Counted from the first letter of the stretch, positions 1 to 10,913 are shown. The stretch is 64,000 nt of DNA from Leptospira sp. WS4.C2 (GCF_040833985.1 NZ_CP162139.1:2252001-2316000), one strand, 5' to 3'. The notes: generated from the sequence alone by a model not told the origin. Numbers and translations are program-made.

Positions 1-115
1 AGAATCAAAATTTTGGGCATACGGGACAAATTCACAAAATCCATAGATTGGTAAAACGTTAAAAAAAATTAGTTTTCCATTGACCTAGGTTGTAAATATC
101 TTTCAGATTTCTTCT

Positions 116-1705
116 GTGACAATGCTCTCGATTTTTTTCTCAACCTTACTATCTGAAGACCTGACTTGTATTGCCGCAGGACTCCTAGCCAAAGAAGGAA
201 AACTATCCTTACCCTTAGCCATTCTCAGCACAGGACTTGGCATTTTTGTGGGGGATTGCCTCTTATATCTTTCTGGATACCTTGTTAGGCGAGGAATCGT
301 AAAATGGAATTTTCTACTCAACCTTCAAAAAAAATGGGAAACCACAAATGTACTTACGAAATGGAAACTCCACTATAGAAAGTCGATTTTTCTATCTCGT
401 TTTTTTCCTGGCACAAGGTTTCCCCTCTATTTCAGTAGTGGATTTTTTGGCCTTTCCTTCTTTTCCTTTTTCTATATCAGTTTGTTTGCTGTTACAGTTT
501 GGACAACCATCTTTGTTTCTTTGGTTTATCTCTATGGAAATATAGTGAGTTTGTACGGGAACCCAGACCATTCGATTCTTTTGAGTTTAGCTGTCGGCCT
601 AAGTTTTTACCTCTTTTACAGAATTCTACGCATTGCGATTGATTCCTCGGAAAGAGAGAAATTTTTTATCATACTAACAAAACTCAAACAATTGGAATTT
701 TGGCCGACTTCTCTCTTTTACCTACCCCTTGTTCCCTATCTTTTGTATTTGGCTCTACGGTATCGGGGCCTTCGTTTCCTCACGGTTGTGAATCCAGGAA
801 TACTAGCGTCTGGGATTGCAGGAGAATCCAAATCAGAAATTTTAAATCTTATACTGAGAGATACGGTCGCAAGTTATCTATTCCTTTCTAAGGAAGAAAA
901 AGACCAGGAGTCTCGGATTCAGAATTGGATGATCCAAGAAGACTTAAAATTTCCCATTATCGCCAAACCAGATAAAGGCGAACGTGGTTTTTTGATCAAA
1001 AAACTACATTCTCTTGAAGAAACCTCCACCCTCCTCAAATCCTATCCGATGGATTGGCTTTTCCAAGAATATTTAGAAGGTCCCTATGAAGTGGGTGTTT
1101 TTTATTATCGTGACCCCAGAGAGAAAAAGGGAAAGATATTCTCCATTACCGATAAAGTTTTTCCCGAGATCACAGGAGATGGTATCCGAGACTTAAAAAC
1201 ACTCATCGCAAACCATCAGAGGTTTCGTTTCCAAAAAGTTGCTCATTACAAACACAACAAACACCAGTTAGATAGAATTTTACTAGCAGGAGAGACCATC
1301 TCCATTGGTTCCATTGGGAATCATATCCAAGGTTGTATGTTCCAAGATGGAAATCATTGGAGGACAAAGGAGATGGAAACTAAACTCATCTCCATTGCAG
1401 ATGGGATTCCTGGTTTTTATTTTGGAAGATTTGACATTCGATTTTCTAATCCAAGTGATTTTAAGTTAGGTCTTGGTTTTAAAATCATTGAACTGAACGG
1501 TGCCACAAGTGAGTCCACAAACCTGTATGATCCCAAGTTTTCCATTTTTGAAAGTTATTCTATTTTATTTCGCCAATGGAAAATTTTATTTCAGATCGGT
1601 TATGAAAACTATAAGACTGGTATTCCCTTATATCCTTACAAAAAACTCTATCATTTAGTTCAAAACCATAAAAAATATAGAGCGAACTTCTCCGATCGAG
1701 ATTAA
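116..1705 (+). CDS. DedA/VTT membrane protein fused to an ATP-grasp ligase domain
   Basis: The first 190 or so residues are a hydrophobic DedA (VTT, SNARE-associated) type domain with several membrane segments. The C-terminal half is an ATP-grasp fold: a KPDKGERG phosphate-binding segment near residues 283-292, a glutamate-rich strand EYLEGPYEVGV near 320, and a metal-binding IIELNGATSE segment near 456-467. ATP-grasp enzymes ligate a carboxylate to an amine, so a membrane-tethered ligase acting on an envelope molecule is an inference. Start is GTG at 116; an in-frame ATG lies at 122 and neither has a clear ribosome binding site. Substrate is unknown. The gene stands alone, convergent with the DoxX operon. 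Confidence 0.8.
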   Translation: MTMLSIFFSTLLSEDLTCIAAGLLAKEGKLSLPLAILSTGLGIFVGDCLLYLSGYLVRRGIVKWNFLLNLQKKWETTNVLTKWKLHYRKSIFLSRFFPGTRFPLYFSSGFFGLSFFSFFYISLFAVTVWTTIFVSLVYLYGNIVSLYGNPDHSILLSLAVGLSFYLFYRILRIAIDSSEREKFFIILTKLKQLEFWPTSLFYLPLVPYLLYLALRYRGLRFLTVVNPGILASGIAGESKSEILNLILRDTVASYLFLSKEEKDQESRIQNWMIQEDLKFPIIAKPDKGERGFLIKKLHSLEETSTLLKSYPMDWLFQEYLEGPYEVGVFYYRDPREKKGKIFSITDKVFPEITGDGIRDLKTLIANHQRFRFQKVAHYKHNKHQLDRILLAGETISIGSIGNHIQGCMFQDGNHWRTKEMETKLISIADGIPGFYFGRFDIRFSNPSDFKLGLGFKIIELNGATSESTNLYDPKFSIFESYSILFRQWKILFQIGYENYKTGIPLYPYKKLYHLVQNHKKYRANFSDRD

Positions 1706-1768
1706 GATTGAATCACTAAAACAAAGCCAATCAATGACTTTCTTCCCAGTCGAATCAATCAACCTATC

Positions 1769-2170
1769 TCAAGTGAAATACTCATTTACATAAGGAATCT
1801 TTTTTCTCTCGACATATAAAAGATAAGTAGATAGAGAAAAGACAACTAAAGCCAAAAAGAAAAGAAAACCACCATCGTTTTGCACCACAATTCCTAAAAA
1901 AACAAAATGAGACAAAATAGCACCTAACATTAAGTTAAATCCCATAAGAGCTCCAAACCACACTAACCGAGGAATTAACAAAAACAAAACACAGAAGGAT
2001 TCCAAAACAGCAAGTCCATACCTTCCCCAAGGTTCCATTCCCAAAGCAGAAAAAATAAATTTGGATTCTTCCGCTCCAGAAAATTTAAAATACAAAGTTT
2101 GCCCGATGATGATGGCTGCCACAAACCGAGCCACATGAAAAAAAATGGATCCCATTTCTGGTAATTTCAC
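1769..2170 (-). CDS. DoxX family membrane protein
   Basis: A 133-residue protein with about four membrane segments. It has the DoxX layout: a first helix followed by a KFSG-type turn, then GRYGLAVLESFCVLFLLIP and a last helix near the basic C-terminus. DoxX proteins are inner-membrane proteins often linked to redox or sulfur stress, but the role here is not shown. Start is GTG at 2170, directly abutting the stop of the upstream hydrolase, with GGAGGG seven bases before it on the minus strand. It is therefore the last gene of a three-gene operon with the adenylate cyclase and the hydrolase. Confidence 0.75.
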   Translation of the reverse strand: MKLPEMGSIFFHVARFVAAIIIGQTLYFKFSGAEESKFIFSALGMEPWGRYGLAVLESFCVLFLLIPRLVWFGALMGFNLMLGAILSHFVFLGIVVQNDGGFLFFLALVVFSLSTYLLYVERKKIPYVNEYFT

Positions 2171-3019
2171 TTAAGAACCCTCCGATAGAATGATATTTTT
2201 GATTTCTAAAAAACTTGTCCAGGGAATGAAATGGTTTTCTCCCTCTAAGATTTGAATTCTATTTTTTATCCTTGGTTTTTTCTCGGTAAAGTAATAAACG
2301 TTTTTTGAAGAAACTAGTTGGTCATTTTCTCCATGGATAGAAATTACCTCAACCAAATGATTTTCCAATCTCGCTGTTAGTTGTTCCAAATCTGATTTTA
2401 ACGTAAACATCTCTTCATTACTATGGATCCAGGAGGATGGAAGGACCCATTGGACAAAACCAATACTCGCCAACTTGTTGTACCAATGCAACTCTTCCAA
2501 ACTAGGATCGATCGGGCTGGAAAGTAAAATACATTTCCAAATAATGGGATAAGAAGGATCTTCCTCCATCGCAAATACAAGAGAAACCGGACCACCATAG
2601 GAATGGCCTACGACATATCCCTTAGTAAAAGAATGGGATTCCTTTTTTAAGTAATTGAGAAGAGCGGCGTGGATCGCGTAGCCTTGGGTAAAAATATTCG
2701 GAACAGAAGTCTGATTCATGGAACGCCCATAACCCAATCGATCAGGAACTAAAATACAAAACTGAGTTTGTAAGTCTTTGTCATTCAGATAGGATAAAAA
2801 GTCTGAAGAATCCCCAGGAGACCCATGAATGAAAACCAAAAGTTTTCTTTTGTTTTTACAATCATTGGATAAAAAATGAATTTCGGTTTGTTCTATTCGC
2901 AGGGTATGGCTTTCCACCTGCTCCCCACCTTCTAGAGACTGGTTCATACAAAATAGAAATGGAAAAAAGAAAAGAAACAAAAGACAAAACTGTCTCCCTT
3001 TTTTTACGAATCGAATCAT
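2171..3019 (-). CDS. alpha/beta hydrolase, probably envelope-anchored
   Basis: A 282-residue alpha/beta hydrolase. After a hydrophobic N-terminus ending in LFC at residues 22-24 (a possible spirochaetal lipobox), it has the oxyanion segment HGSPGD (65-70) and the nucleophile elbow GHSYGG (Ser140). A GENDQLV segment near 232 would hold the acid and ENHFIPW near 262 the histidine, so the catalytic triad looks complete. The substrate cannot be told from sequence. The start codon overlaps the stop of the adenylate cyclase by four bases and the stop abuts the DoxX start, so the three are translationally coupled. Confidence 0.8.
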   Translation of the reverse strand: MIRFVKKGRQFCLLFLFFFPFLFCMNQSLEGGEQVESHTLRIEQTEIHFLSNDCKNKRKLLVFIHGSPGDSSDFLSYLNDKDLQTQFCILVPDRLGYGRSMNQTSVPNIFTQGYAIHAALLNYLKKESHSFTKGYVVGHSYGGPVSLVFAMEEDPSYPIIWKCILLSSPIDPSLEELHWYNKLASIGFVQWVLPSSWIHSNEEMFTLKSDLEQLTARLENHLVEVISIHGENDQLVSSKNVYYFTEKKPRIKNRIQILEGENHFIPWTSFLEIKNIILSEGS

Positions 3020-4392
3020 TCAATCTCATCACTACTTGTAAACAAAGCACCTGATTCATAAAGACGTTTAAAAAGAGCATTGGGTTGTTTAGGACTTAGG
3101 ATATCTGCATATTCGGGCAAAAACCCTTTAACTAAATACATTTCAATGTCGGCTTTATTTTTGATAGAAACCAAACCTCGTGGTTCACATTCAAAGTAAG
3201 ACTTTACTTCTGCATACACTTGAGAAGAGATATTCACCTCACCAGTTAAACCTGAACTTTCCAAACGACTGGCGGTATTTACTGTATCTCCCCAAACATC
3301 ATAAGCAAATTTATCCGTTCCTACCACACCAGCCACCAGTGGACCCACGTGAATTCCAAGACGAATCTCCCAAAATTCCCTTCCACGTAAGGCATGGATT
3401 TCTTTTTGTTCCGCCATATAAGATTGGAAAGCAAGACCACATAACACAGAATCAACGGAATTGGTATGATTTTCATCAGGAATTCCTCCCACTGCCATGT
3501 AAGCGTCTCCGATGGTTTTTATTTTTTCCAATCGATATCGTTTGCACAATCGGTCAAACTCACGGAAGATTGTATCCAATTCTCCAACAAGTTCTTCCGC
3601 ATTCATTTTCTCTGCAATTTTTGTAAACCCTGCCATATCACAAAATAAAACTGATGCGGATTCATATCGTTTGGGAATCACACGAGCTTCCCTTTTTAAC
3701 TCATCCGCAATAGATTCAGGAAGAATGTTTAAAAGTAATGTTTCCGATTTTTTTCTCTCTACGTTTAGGTTCCTGCTTAAAATAAAAATCAGAATTCCTG
3801 TGAGAATTTGGACAAAAAGATAATTGCCCCCGGCATCCAAATACCGGTCCAAATCCGTTTCATATTTTGTCACCCAATCACGATGATAAAATTCTAAAAC
3901 ATACAAGGAAGCTGAGAGAAGGATATAGAGAGAATAAACGATAAACACATTGTGGTTTCGAATGAGGATCAGGGCAATGACAAGGGCTGGGATTAAATAA
4001 TAATGATTTCCACCAAGAGAACCACCGTTAAAAAACCACATAGCGGAAAGATAAAAGAGAATGGTCAAATTAAAAGGCCAATACAAGGAAAAATAGATAC
4101 TCTTCACTCGACTTAAATAATACATCGCAAGCATAAGAAGGCCGGAACCCACATTGAGGGCGGTGAGAATCACATAGTTTTCTAAATAAAGGACTCCAAA
4201 AACCCCAAGCAAATTGAGGAGGCCGTTTACAAGAGAAACCGTATTAAACAGTCTATGTTCAAGGGAGTGTTTTTTAGGATCTCCGAGAAAGAGGTATATC
4301 CATTTCATTGTAATTGGTAAGTTTACCTCTTCAAACGAAGTGGATTCAACCTTTTTTCTAGGTTTGAAATACGGATTCAGGAATTCCAACAT
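3016..4392 (-). CDS. class III adenylate/guanylate cyclase with membrane sensor
   Basis: A 458-residue protein. The first 200 residues carry about six membrane helices without a recognisable ligand domain. A class III cyclase catalytic domain fills roughly residues 230-430: VLFCDMAGFT carries the first metal-binding Asp, KTIGDAYMAVGG the second, and YDVWGDTVNTASRLES the transition-state part. It converts ATP (or GTP) to the cyclic nucleotide at the inner face of the membrane. Leptospira genomes typically hold many such cyclases. First gene of the operon with the hydrolase and DoxX genes. Confidence 0.88.
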   Translation of the reverse strand: MLEFLNPYFKPRKKVESTSFEEVNLPITMKWIYLFLGDPKKHSLEHRLFNTVSLVNGLLNLLGVFGVLYLENYVILTALNVGSGLLMLAMYYLSRVKSIYFSLYWPFNLTILFYLSAMWFFNGGSLGGNHYYLIPALVIALILIRNHNVFIVYSLYILLSASLYVLEFYHRDWVTKYETDLDRYLDAGGNYLFVQILTGILIFILSRNLNVERKKSETLLLNILPESIADELKREARVIPKRYESASVLFCDMAGFTKIAEKMNAEELVGELDTIFREFDRLCKRYRLEKIKTIGDAYMAVGGIPDENHTNSVDSVLCGLAFQSYMAEQKEIHALRGREFWEIRLGIHVGPLVAGVVGTDKFAYDVWGDTVNTASRLESSGLTGEVNISSQVYAEVKSYFECEPRGLVSIKNKADIEMYLVKGFLPEYADILSPKQPNALFKRLYESGALFTSSDEIE

Positions 4393-4616
4393 GGAATGAT
4401 AGTTTGACTTGCAATAAACGATAGCTCAATGAGGTTGGTGGATTCGTATGAGACAAACGATTAGGGAATATACATTAGCTCTATTCCTTTTCATTCACTT
4501 CACTCAAAATCCAACAAAAAGATTATCTCTATCCATTCGCAATTCGCAGAAAAAAAACTTGATTCGCTAAAAGGTTTACCTAAAAAAACTTACTTTGTCT
4601 ATACTAGGAATAAAAA

Positions 4617-5495
4617 TTGAAAATTAACTTCCGATTGTATCTAACCCTAATATTGTATTTTTTTGCCACTTTTACTCTCTTTCCTGAAACGGTGATTCTA
4701 AAATCGGGCAAATCTTTTTACGGTAGTGTCATTGATCAAAATAGAGAGTTTTTAAAACTAAAAGAGAAAAATGGAAATGTCCTTCAGTTCCCAAGAATCG
4801 AGATCCTGAAAGTAACCTACAAAGAATTGGATGCAAAAGAAGTTAAAAAAATAATAGAAGTAGAGAACAAAAAAATACAACCTTCTCCAAATTCGGAAAC
4901 TGAATTGAATGAAACATCACTCTCCGATTCGATCAAACAAAATCAAAAAATAGAATCGATTGAGAAACAATCAAAATTGACACCCAAAAAAATACGTTGG
5001 GGTGTTGTGTCGAGATCAACAATTTTGCCTGGCTGGGGCCAGTATCATTGGGATGAGCCTGTATGGGGATCGGTTTATCTAGTTACTTTTTTAGGAGCAG
5101 TCGTCAATTACCATAAAGCTTGGAATGAACACGAGAAAGTTAAGTCAGAATACCAAAACGATTTTCGATCCCTTCTCCTTTTGGGTTCTGGAAACGCAGG
5201 TTTTGCACTCAATCTCATTGATAAAAATAATTTAGCAACAGAATACAGATCCACAGCCAATTCACTTAACACAGCATCGGATCTTATCATTGGAATTTTC
5301 CTGATCAACTTAATTGATTCCATTTTGTATCGTGCTGACAAAAATTCGACAACACTTACGTCTCTCAACAAAAAACCTGGTTTGAATCTAAAAGCAGAAG
5401 TGATGAATGCAGATCAGTTACATATCTATACAAAAGACCAAAGAACCACATCAGGGAGTGTAGAATACAAAATCGGCTACACTTGGGCATTCTAA
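4617..5495 (+). CDS. envelope protein with DUF5683-like C-terminal domain
   Basis: A 292-residue protein with an N-terminal signal-like helix, then a short beta domain (VILKSGKSFYGSVIDQ... ILKVTYKE) of a type common in leptospiral envelope proteins. A charged linker rich in Lys, Glu and Asn follows. The C-terminal half holds the STILPGWGQYHWDEP motif and two membrane helices typical of DUF5683-like proteins. Start is TTG at 4617, preceded by AGGA seven bases upstream; no ATG start fits as well. The next gene begins two bases after its stop, so the two form a pair. Function unknown. Confidence 0.68.
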   Translation: MKINFRLYLTLILYFFATFTLFPETVILKSGKSFYGSVIDQNREFLKLKEKNGNVLQFPRIEILKVTYKELDAKEVKKIIEVENKKIQPSPNSETELNETSLSDSIKQNQKIESIEKQSKLTPKKIRWGVVSRSTILPGWGQYHWDEPVWGSVYLVTFLGAVVNYHKAWNEHEKVKSEYQNDFRSLLLLGSGNAGFALNLIDKNNLATEYRSTANSLNTASDLIIGIFLINLIDSILYRADKNSTTLTSLNKKPGLNLKAEVMNADQLHIYTKDQRTTSGSVEYKIGYTWAF

Positions 5496-5497
5496 AG

Positions 5498-6511
5498 ATG
5501 AATCATCTAAAGTTAAAAACAAATCTTCTCATTAGTATCGTTCCATTATTTTTTGTTTTATTAACTAATTGCCGAGTGGATCCAAACCCAAAAGGAAGTT
5601 TATTTGATCCAAGAACACCTTTAGGACTTTTAAACTCCATTATATCTTACGACTTCTTAAAAAATGGATCCACTCGAAATTGGATCGGGTTCTCTACAGC
5701 ATTTGCTTCTTCCAATCCTTCCGATACAACATCGTTTGATAGATTAAATCAAACGACTTATGCACTTTCTGTCAGAAGTTCCAATATCACTTCTAATATT
5801 TATTCCAGCGCGGATGGATTGAATTATACGCAATTAGGTGTTACGATCAATAACACCAATACAAATATTTTTTCCGCATTCAATACAAGAATCCAATTAT
5901 CGAATTATAATACTTTGGATAATGGTGCCTCTTGGAACGCAAATGCGTTAGTATCCGGTTTTTGTATGGTTAAAGATTCTGGAACAAGCGCTTATATTTT
6001 AGGTGATAATTTTGTAGATAGGACGATCGATTCCGGAAATAGTATCAACCAAATCACGGCAAGCCCTGCATATCCGAGTAGATTTTCTAGTGTTTGTTCT
6101 TATGCGAATGGAAAAATATACCTCATCGGTGGTCAGAAAACAAACTCCTACTTGTATGATCTTTGGGAGTCCAGTGATGGAATCAATTGGTCATCCGTTT
6201 CTCTGGGAGTGAAACCTACATCGAATAGTGGCTTCCATCGCCCTTGTGACATTGTAAACCAGTCGGACACAGTCGGAATCTTGGGTTTTGTTACTTCCGA
6301 TGTAACCGAATATAGATTTCACGTTGTTTTTAACAATCTTGCACTTTTACAAAGTAATGATGGCAAAAATTGGAAGTGTACAAATCCAAGTGTCAATTAT
6401 CAATCTGAATTTACATCAATCACAAACAGAGTCGTACTAATAGGCAATCGACTGTTTGTCTATGGATTTTCCACCAACGGCTTACAAAATGTATATACAG
6501 ATCTTGAATGA
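5498..6511 (+). CDS. lipoprotein with beta-propeller-like repeats
   Basis: Starting at the ATG at 5498 (an upstream TTG in the same frame lies inside the preceding gene) the protein has a signal peptide ending in VLLTNC, a good spirochaetal lipobox. It then repeats short segments of the kind SSDGINWSSV, SNDGKNWKC and YSSADGLNYTQL, which resemble sialidase/Asp-box or Kelch-like propeller blades. An exported lipoprotein with a propeller fold is the inference; no enzymatic residues are recognised. It follows the DUF5683-like gene by two bases. Confidence 0.68.
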   Translation: MNHLKLKTNLLISIVPLFFVLLTNCRVDPNPKGSLFDPRTPLGLLNSIISYDFLKNGSTRNWIGFSTAFASSNPSDTTSFDRLNQTTYALSVRSSNITSNIYSSADGLNYTQLGVTINNTNTNIFSAFNTRIQLSNYNTLDNGASWNANALVSGFCMVKDSGTSAYILGDNFVDRTIDSGNSINQITASPAYPSRFSSVCSYANGKIYLIGGQKTNSYLYDLWESSDGINWSSVSLGVKPTSNSGFHRPCDIVNQSDTVGILGFVTSDVTEYRFHVVFNNLALLQSNDGKNWKCTNPSVNYQSEFTSITNRVVLIGNRLFVYGFSTNGLQNVYTDLE

Positions 6512-6724
6512 TATATTTTCCGAAGTTAAATCCTTGTGCAGATTCGGATCGTTTCGAAATTACAATCTGCTTCAGAACAAAAAAATTTGGTATATTGTAA
6601 TTCGATTAACGCATTATTTGTAATCTCTTTTTTGCATTTATCAAACGATTCCAAAATGCAATATGTATCATTTTAGATGCCGGCATAACCTTTCGGTTTG
6701 TATTTTTCGTTTTGATTTAAAAAC

Positions 6725-6762
6725 AAAAAAGCCCCTCCCCGAAGTGTCCTTCGAGAAGAGGC
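6725..6762 (-). terminator. rho-independent terminator of flaB
   Basis: On the minus strand a stem of 13 pairs (GCCTCTTCTCGAA with TTCGGGGAGGGGC, using G-U pairs) closes a short loop and is followed by six T residues. It lies about 36 bases past the stop of the first flagellin gene. Confidence 0.85.
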
Positions 6763-6797
6763 AACCGTCTTTAAGGCAACTCTTGCCTTACTACGAC

Positions 6798-7646
6798 TTA
6801 AGCGTTATTCAAAAGTCGTAATACAGAATTTGGCCGAAGACTGGCTTGCGCTAACATTGCCGTACCGCTTTGCACGAGAATTTGTTTCGTCGTGAGCGCT
6901 ACCATTTCTTCTGCCATATCTGCGTCCCTAATCCTTGATTCGGATGCTTGCATATTTTCGTATGCACCCATGAGGCCTTTAGCAGTACTTTCAAGCCTAT
7001 TTTGATAAGCTCCCATATCTGCTCTCTGCTTCATGATCTTGTTCAAGGCGAAGTCCGCTTTAGCAATCGCTTCATCTGCTTTTCCAGGTGTCGAAAGAGC
7101 AATTTTAATTGTTCCTTCTGACATCTTTAGAGCTTTCGAAGTCATAGTTCCAATGTAGAAACGCTCTCTTTGCCTGGCGTTTGCTCCCATGTGAAACCAC
7201 ATCGATGCCTTAGTTGACTTGCGAGCGAAGTCTCCTTCAAACAGTTTCATTTTATTGAACTCTGCTTGAGAAGCGATTCGATCGATCTCATCCACCAGCG
7301 CAGATACTTCTACCTGCACGAGCTGCCTGTCCTCAGGTGTGTAGATTCCGTTCGATGTCTGGATCGCGAGGGTCCGGATTCGTTGGATGATTTCAGCCGA
7401 CTGGTCGAGGAAACCCTCTGCAGTCTGGATGAAACTCAGTCCATCTTCCGTATTCCTTTCGGCCTGACGTAAACCACGAATTTGTGTTCGTAGTTTTTCC
7501 GAAACAGCAAGACCAGAAGCATCATCACCGGCAAGGTTAATCCTTTGCCCAGTGGAGAGGTTCCTCATGGTCTTATCTACATCCCATTGTGTAAACTTGA
7601 GAGCACGATGTGATTGAATCGCACTCATGTTGTGATTGATAATCAT
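6798..7646 (-). CDS. flaB: flagellin core protein FlaB
   Basis: A 282-residue bacterial flagellin of spirochaetal FlaB type, a subunit of the periplasmic flagellar filament core. The N-terminal D0/D1 signature starts [16 protein letters not shown] and includes [21 protein letters not shown]; the C-terminal D0/D1 part includes [16 protein letters not shown] and [14 protein letters not shown]. The variable middle domain is very short, as usual in spirochaetes. CAAAGGAGTG precedes the ATG. A strong terminator lies downstream and a second flagellin gene lies upstream in the same direction with a gap of about 170 bases. Confidence 0.95.
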   Translation of the reverse strand: MIINHNMSAIQSHRALKFTQWDVDKTMRNLSTGQRINLAGDDASGLAVSEKLRTQIRGLRQAERNTEDGLSFIQTAEGFLDQSAEIIQRIRTLAIQTSNGIYTPEDRQLVQVEVSALVDEIDRIASQAEFNKMKLFEGDFARKSTKASMWFHMGANARQRERFYIGTMTSKALKMSEGTIKIALSTPGKADEAIAKADFALNKIMKQRADMGAYQNRLESTAKGLMGAYENMQASESRIRDADMAEEMVALTTKQILVQSGTAMLAQASLRPNSVLRLLNNA

Positions 7647-7698
7647 TGGCCTACACTCCTTTGTGTATAACCAAGAACGGTATATGTTTCGTTCTTAG

Positions 7699-7717
7699 CC
7701 GGACAATCCCTGTCCGG
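7699..7717. other. short perfect hairpin between the two flagellin genes
   Basis: CCGGACA and TGTCCGG pair perfectly around a five-base loop in the 174-base gap between the two flagellin genes. No T run follows on either strand, so it is not a standard terminator. It may shape the 5' leader of the downstream flaB mRNA. Confidence 0.4.
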
Positions 7718-7820
7718 TGTCAAGGATGAGCTTTCATATTGCCACCTGGCAGGGGAAAGCCGGCTGATTATCTAATTACAACTCTTCAGTTACACTAACC
7801 ACTCACTTTGTTAACGGTTG

Positions 7821-8804
<984 letters not shown>

Positions 8805-8938
8805 TTAATTCGAAGAAATGGAGGTGTTTTGGAGGTTTTTCGCAAATTATTGCGATTTTTGGAGAGATTTTGGCTACTTTAGCGTTTTATTTTTTTTAAA
8901 AAAAGTTCTACTTTTCCCGTTACGAAGATCGGCAAATT

Positions 8939-8971
8939 CCCATTTTCCATAAGCGAATTTTGGAAAATGGG
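8939..8971 (-). terminator. 11-bp hairpin after the GerMN gene
   Basis: CCCATTTTCCA and TGGAAAATGGG pair perfectly around an 11-base loop, about 25 bases past the last gene of the long ribH operon. No T run follows on the minus strand, so a transcript-end stabiliser or factor-assisted terminator is as likely as intrinsic termination. The rest of the 8727-8938 gap is AT-rich with no gene seen; it should hold the flaB promoter. Confidence 0.5.
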
Positions 8972-8995
8972 AGAAATTGTTCGGGGAACCCCTAT

Positions 8996-9826
8996 TTAAG
9001 GGCGATTGGCGAGGACGGAGAGGGTTTCCCAGTGGTAGGCGCTGTTGGCAACCCCGGAAAATTGATGTTCGATACTTTTTAGATCTTTGAAGTTTTCAAA
9101 TAGACTTGCGTTTAACGCGCGTATTGTGGATTCCATAGCAAGGATTCTTCGTTTGTTTAGAACTTCTTCTGGTTCTTTCGGTCCCGTTTCCGTTCCGCCT
9201 GTATAATAAGTGATCGTATCCACCGGAGCATTTGGATTTTCTTCTTCGGCATCTGCATCCGCTTCATCTGATTTTGTCCGAGGAAGTCTGTATTTTTCCA
9301 TCACATCTTGTAAAATGGCCACATTCCAATCAATGACAAGTTTATTTCCTTTTTCCACAAACCAGGTTTGTTTCAGAGCAAAGCGAATGTCTAAAAGTTT
9401 TTTGGGAGAAAATAACCTTCCATCTTTGGCCAAAGCTTCCACAGAATCAAAGTAAGGTGGGGAACCAACTTCTCCCACCAGTTGGTAAATAAAGGCACTC
9501 GTTTCTTCCTGTTTCAAAACTTTTCTGTGGATGGGGATTTGTTCCCCTTCTCCATTCGAAATATATATCACTACTGGTTCTCTATGATCGAGGGATGGAT
9601 AGGAATAGAGTTGGAAGGGAACAAGCAACCGAAAGGGATTTTGTTCTGCTAAAATAAAAAAACTAAAAAAAATCAGGAGTGAAAACCAAGATGCAAACAA
9701 AAAGATAAAGTCGCGGGTGAGTTTGGTTTCTCCCGTTCCGATTTTATAAAATCGAATGATGAGAACTTTTAAAATTTGAGCGAGAGAACGAAGTGATTCT
9801 TTAATCTTTTGAAGATGCGTATTCAT
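8996..9826 (-). CDS. GerMN-domain-like membrane protein
   Basis: The protein has an N-terminal cytoplasmic stretch, one membrane helix (about residues 40-62) and an extracytoplasmic domain with the alternating strands and ETSAFIYQLVGEVGSPPYFDSV / LFSPKKLLDIRF pattern of GerMN domains, followed by an acidic linker and a C-terminal helix. The start at 9826 is preferred to one at 9844 because AAAGGA lies five bases before it; it overlaps the end of the amidase gene. GerMN proteins are often found with cell-wall amidases, which fits this position. Assignment to GerMN is by pattern only. Confidence 0.55.
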   Translation of the reverse strand: MNTHLQKIKESLRSLAQILKVLIIRFYKIGTGETKLTRDFIFLFASWFSLLIFFSFFILAEQNPFRLLVPFQLYSYPSLDHREPVVIYISNGEGEQIPIHRKVLKQEETSAFIYQLVGEVGSPPYFDSVEALAKDGRLFSPKKLLDIRFALKQTWFVEKGNKLVIDWNVAILQDVMEKYRLPRTKSDEADADAEEENPNAPVDTITYYTGGTETGPKEPEEVLNKRRILAMESTIRALNASLFENFKDLKSIEHQFSGVANSAYHWETLSVLANRP

Positions 9827-10913
9827 GAATTCCTTTGATGACACTGCGTGCGATTTTCTTTTGGTAGGTTTTATCCCGCAGACGTTTACTTTCCTCAGGG
9901 TTTGTCAGATACCCCATTTCCACAAGTACCGCAGGCATAAGGCTTCCTCGCAAGACGGAAAAATCTGCCTTTTTCACACCCCGGGAGGGAATGTCGGGAC
10001 TTAAACCCTTTTCATATTCTTCGGCCACAGCCGTTGCCAATTTCCGAGACCGCCTTTGGGTGACACTGGACAACATCTGAGACTGGATCTGGGAGACAAC
10101 TGGGTTCTTGTGTTTTCCCACATAGCGGTTTTCCAAAAGGGCCGTTTCCCGGGCAGATTCTGTGCTCGGACTCTGCGAAAGGTAATACACTTCGAACCCG
10201 GCGGCCTTGTCGGAAAGGGAGGCATTACAATGGAAACTGAGGAAAACCACATCCCTTGTATCATTCAAAACTTGGTTGGCCAATTTCGAGCGGTCTTCCA
10301 GTTCCACAAACTGATCATTTTTACGGATCATTTGGACTCGGATTTCGGGATAGTATTTGCGAAGATACAAATACGTATAACGAGCCACACCAAGGCTCAC
10401 ATCCTTTTCCAAGGTACCGGTAGGGTCAGAGGTGCCCGGATCCTTTCCTCCGTGCCCAGCGTCGATCACAATGGCCTTCACATTGAGATTTCGTTTGGGG
10501 ACGGGGTCTTTGGGAACAAGAACCCAAAGTTCCGATTCTTTAAACTGATAACGCACATCATAAGCAATGAGATTGAGTAAAATGGCTTCAACTAGATCCA
10601 GAGGAAGATACACATCTTCCTCCTTTTTCAAGATGGCTTTAGGGATTTTATAAATTTTACCATCCAAAGTATAGAAACTTGACCCTAGTCGGAACTGAAG
10701 ATTCCCTTGCGGTGTAAATACAGAACCTACTCTTGTGAATTTCTTTAGTTTGGTGGAAAGTTCGGGTAGAATCGATTTGAGATCGGAGAATGCCACGTAA
10801 TTCCCCTTCCCGTAGAGCGGAAGTTTGACGACTTCAGCAAATACGAGATGGGGGAAAAAACAAAAACAAAAGAGAACTAATCTTTTTTGAAGATAGAAAG
10901 AATTCGCTGCCAA
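9801..10913 (-). CDS. N-acetylmuramoyl-L-alanine amidase (Amidase_3)
   Basis: A 370-residue exported cell-wall amidase. A signal peptide ends near LVFA, residues 30-125 form an AMIN/copper-amine-oxidase-like beta domain, and the catalytic domain begins around 145. Zinc ligands and catalytic residues are visible in VIDAGHGGKDPG, LEDRSK, LSFHCNAS and VLVEMGYLTNPEE. It cuts the amide bond between muramic acid and the stem peptide in the periplasm, with a role in cell separation. It overlaps the helicase gene upstream by 37 bases and the GerMN gene downstream. Confidence 0.9.
   Translation of the reverse strand: MAANSFYLQKRLVLFCFCFFPHLVFAEVVKLPLYGKGNYVAFSDLKSILPELSTKLKKFTRVGSVFTPQGNLQFRLGSSFYTLDGKIYKIPKAILKKEEDVYLPLDLVEAILLNLIAYDVRYQFKESELWVLVPKDPVPKRNLNVKAIVIDAGHGGKDPGTSDPTGTLEKDVSLGVARYTYLYLRKYYPEIRVQMIRKNDQFVELEDRSKLANQVLNDTRDVVFLSFHCNASLSDKAAGFEVYYLSQSPSTESARETALLENRYVGKHKNPVVSQIQSQMLSSVTQRRSRKLATAVAEEYEKGLSPDIPSRGVKKADFSVLRGSLMPAVLVEMGYLTNPEESKRLRDKTYQKKIARSVIKGIHEYASSKD

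Noticed and set aside
3180..3626. 148-codon plus-strand frame inside the adenylate cyclase gene
   Set aside because: Antisense of the catalytic domain; no ribosome binding site and no family likeness.
10056..10580. 174-codon plus-strand frame inside the amidase gene
   Set aside because: It lies opposite a clear amidase gene with all catalytic motifs; its own protein has no recognisable features.
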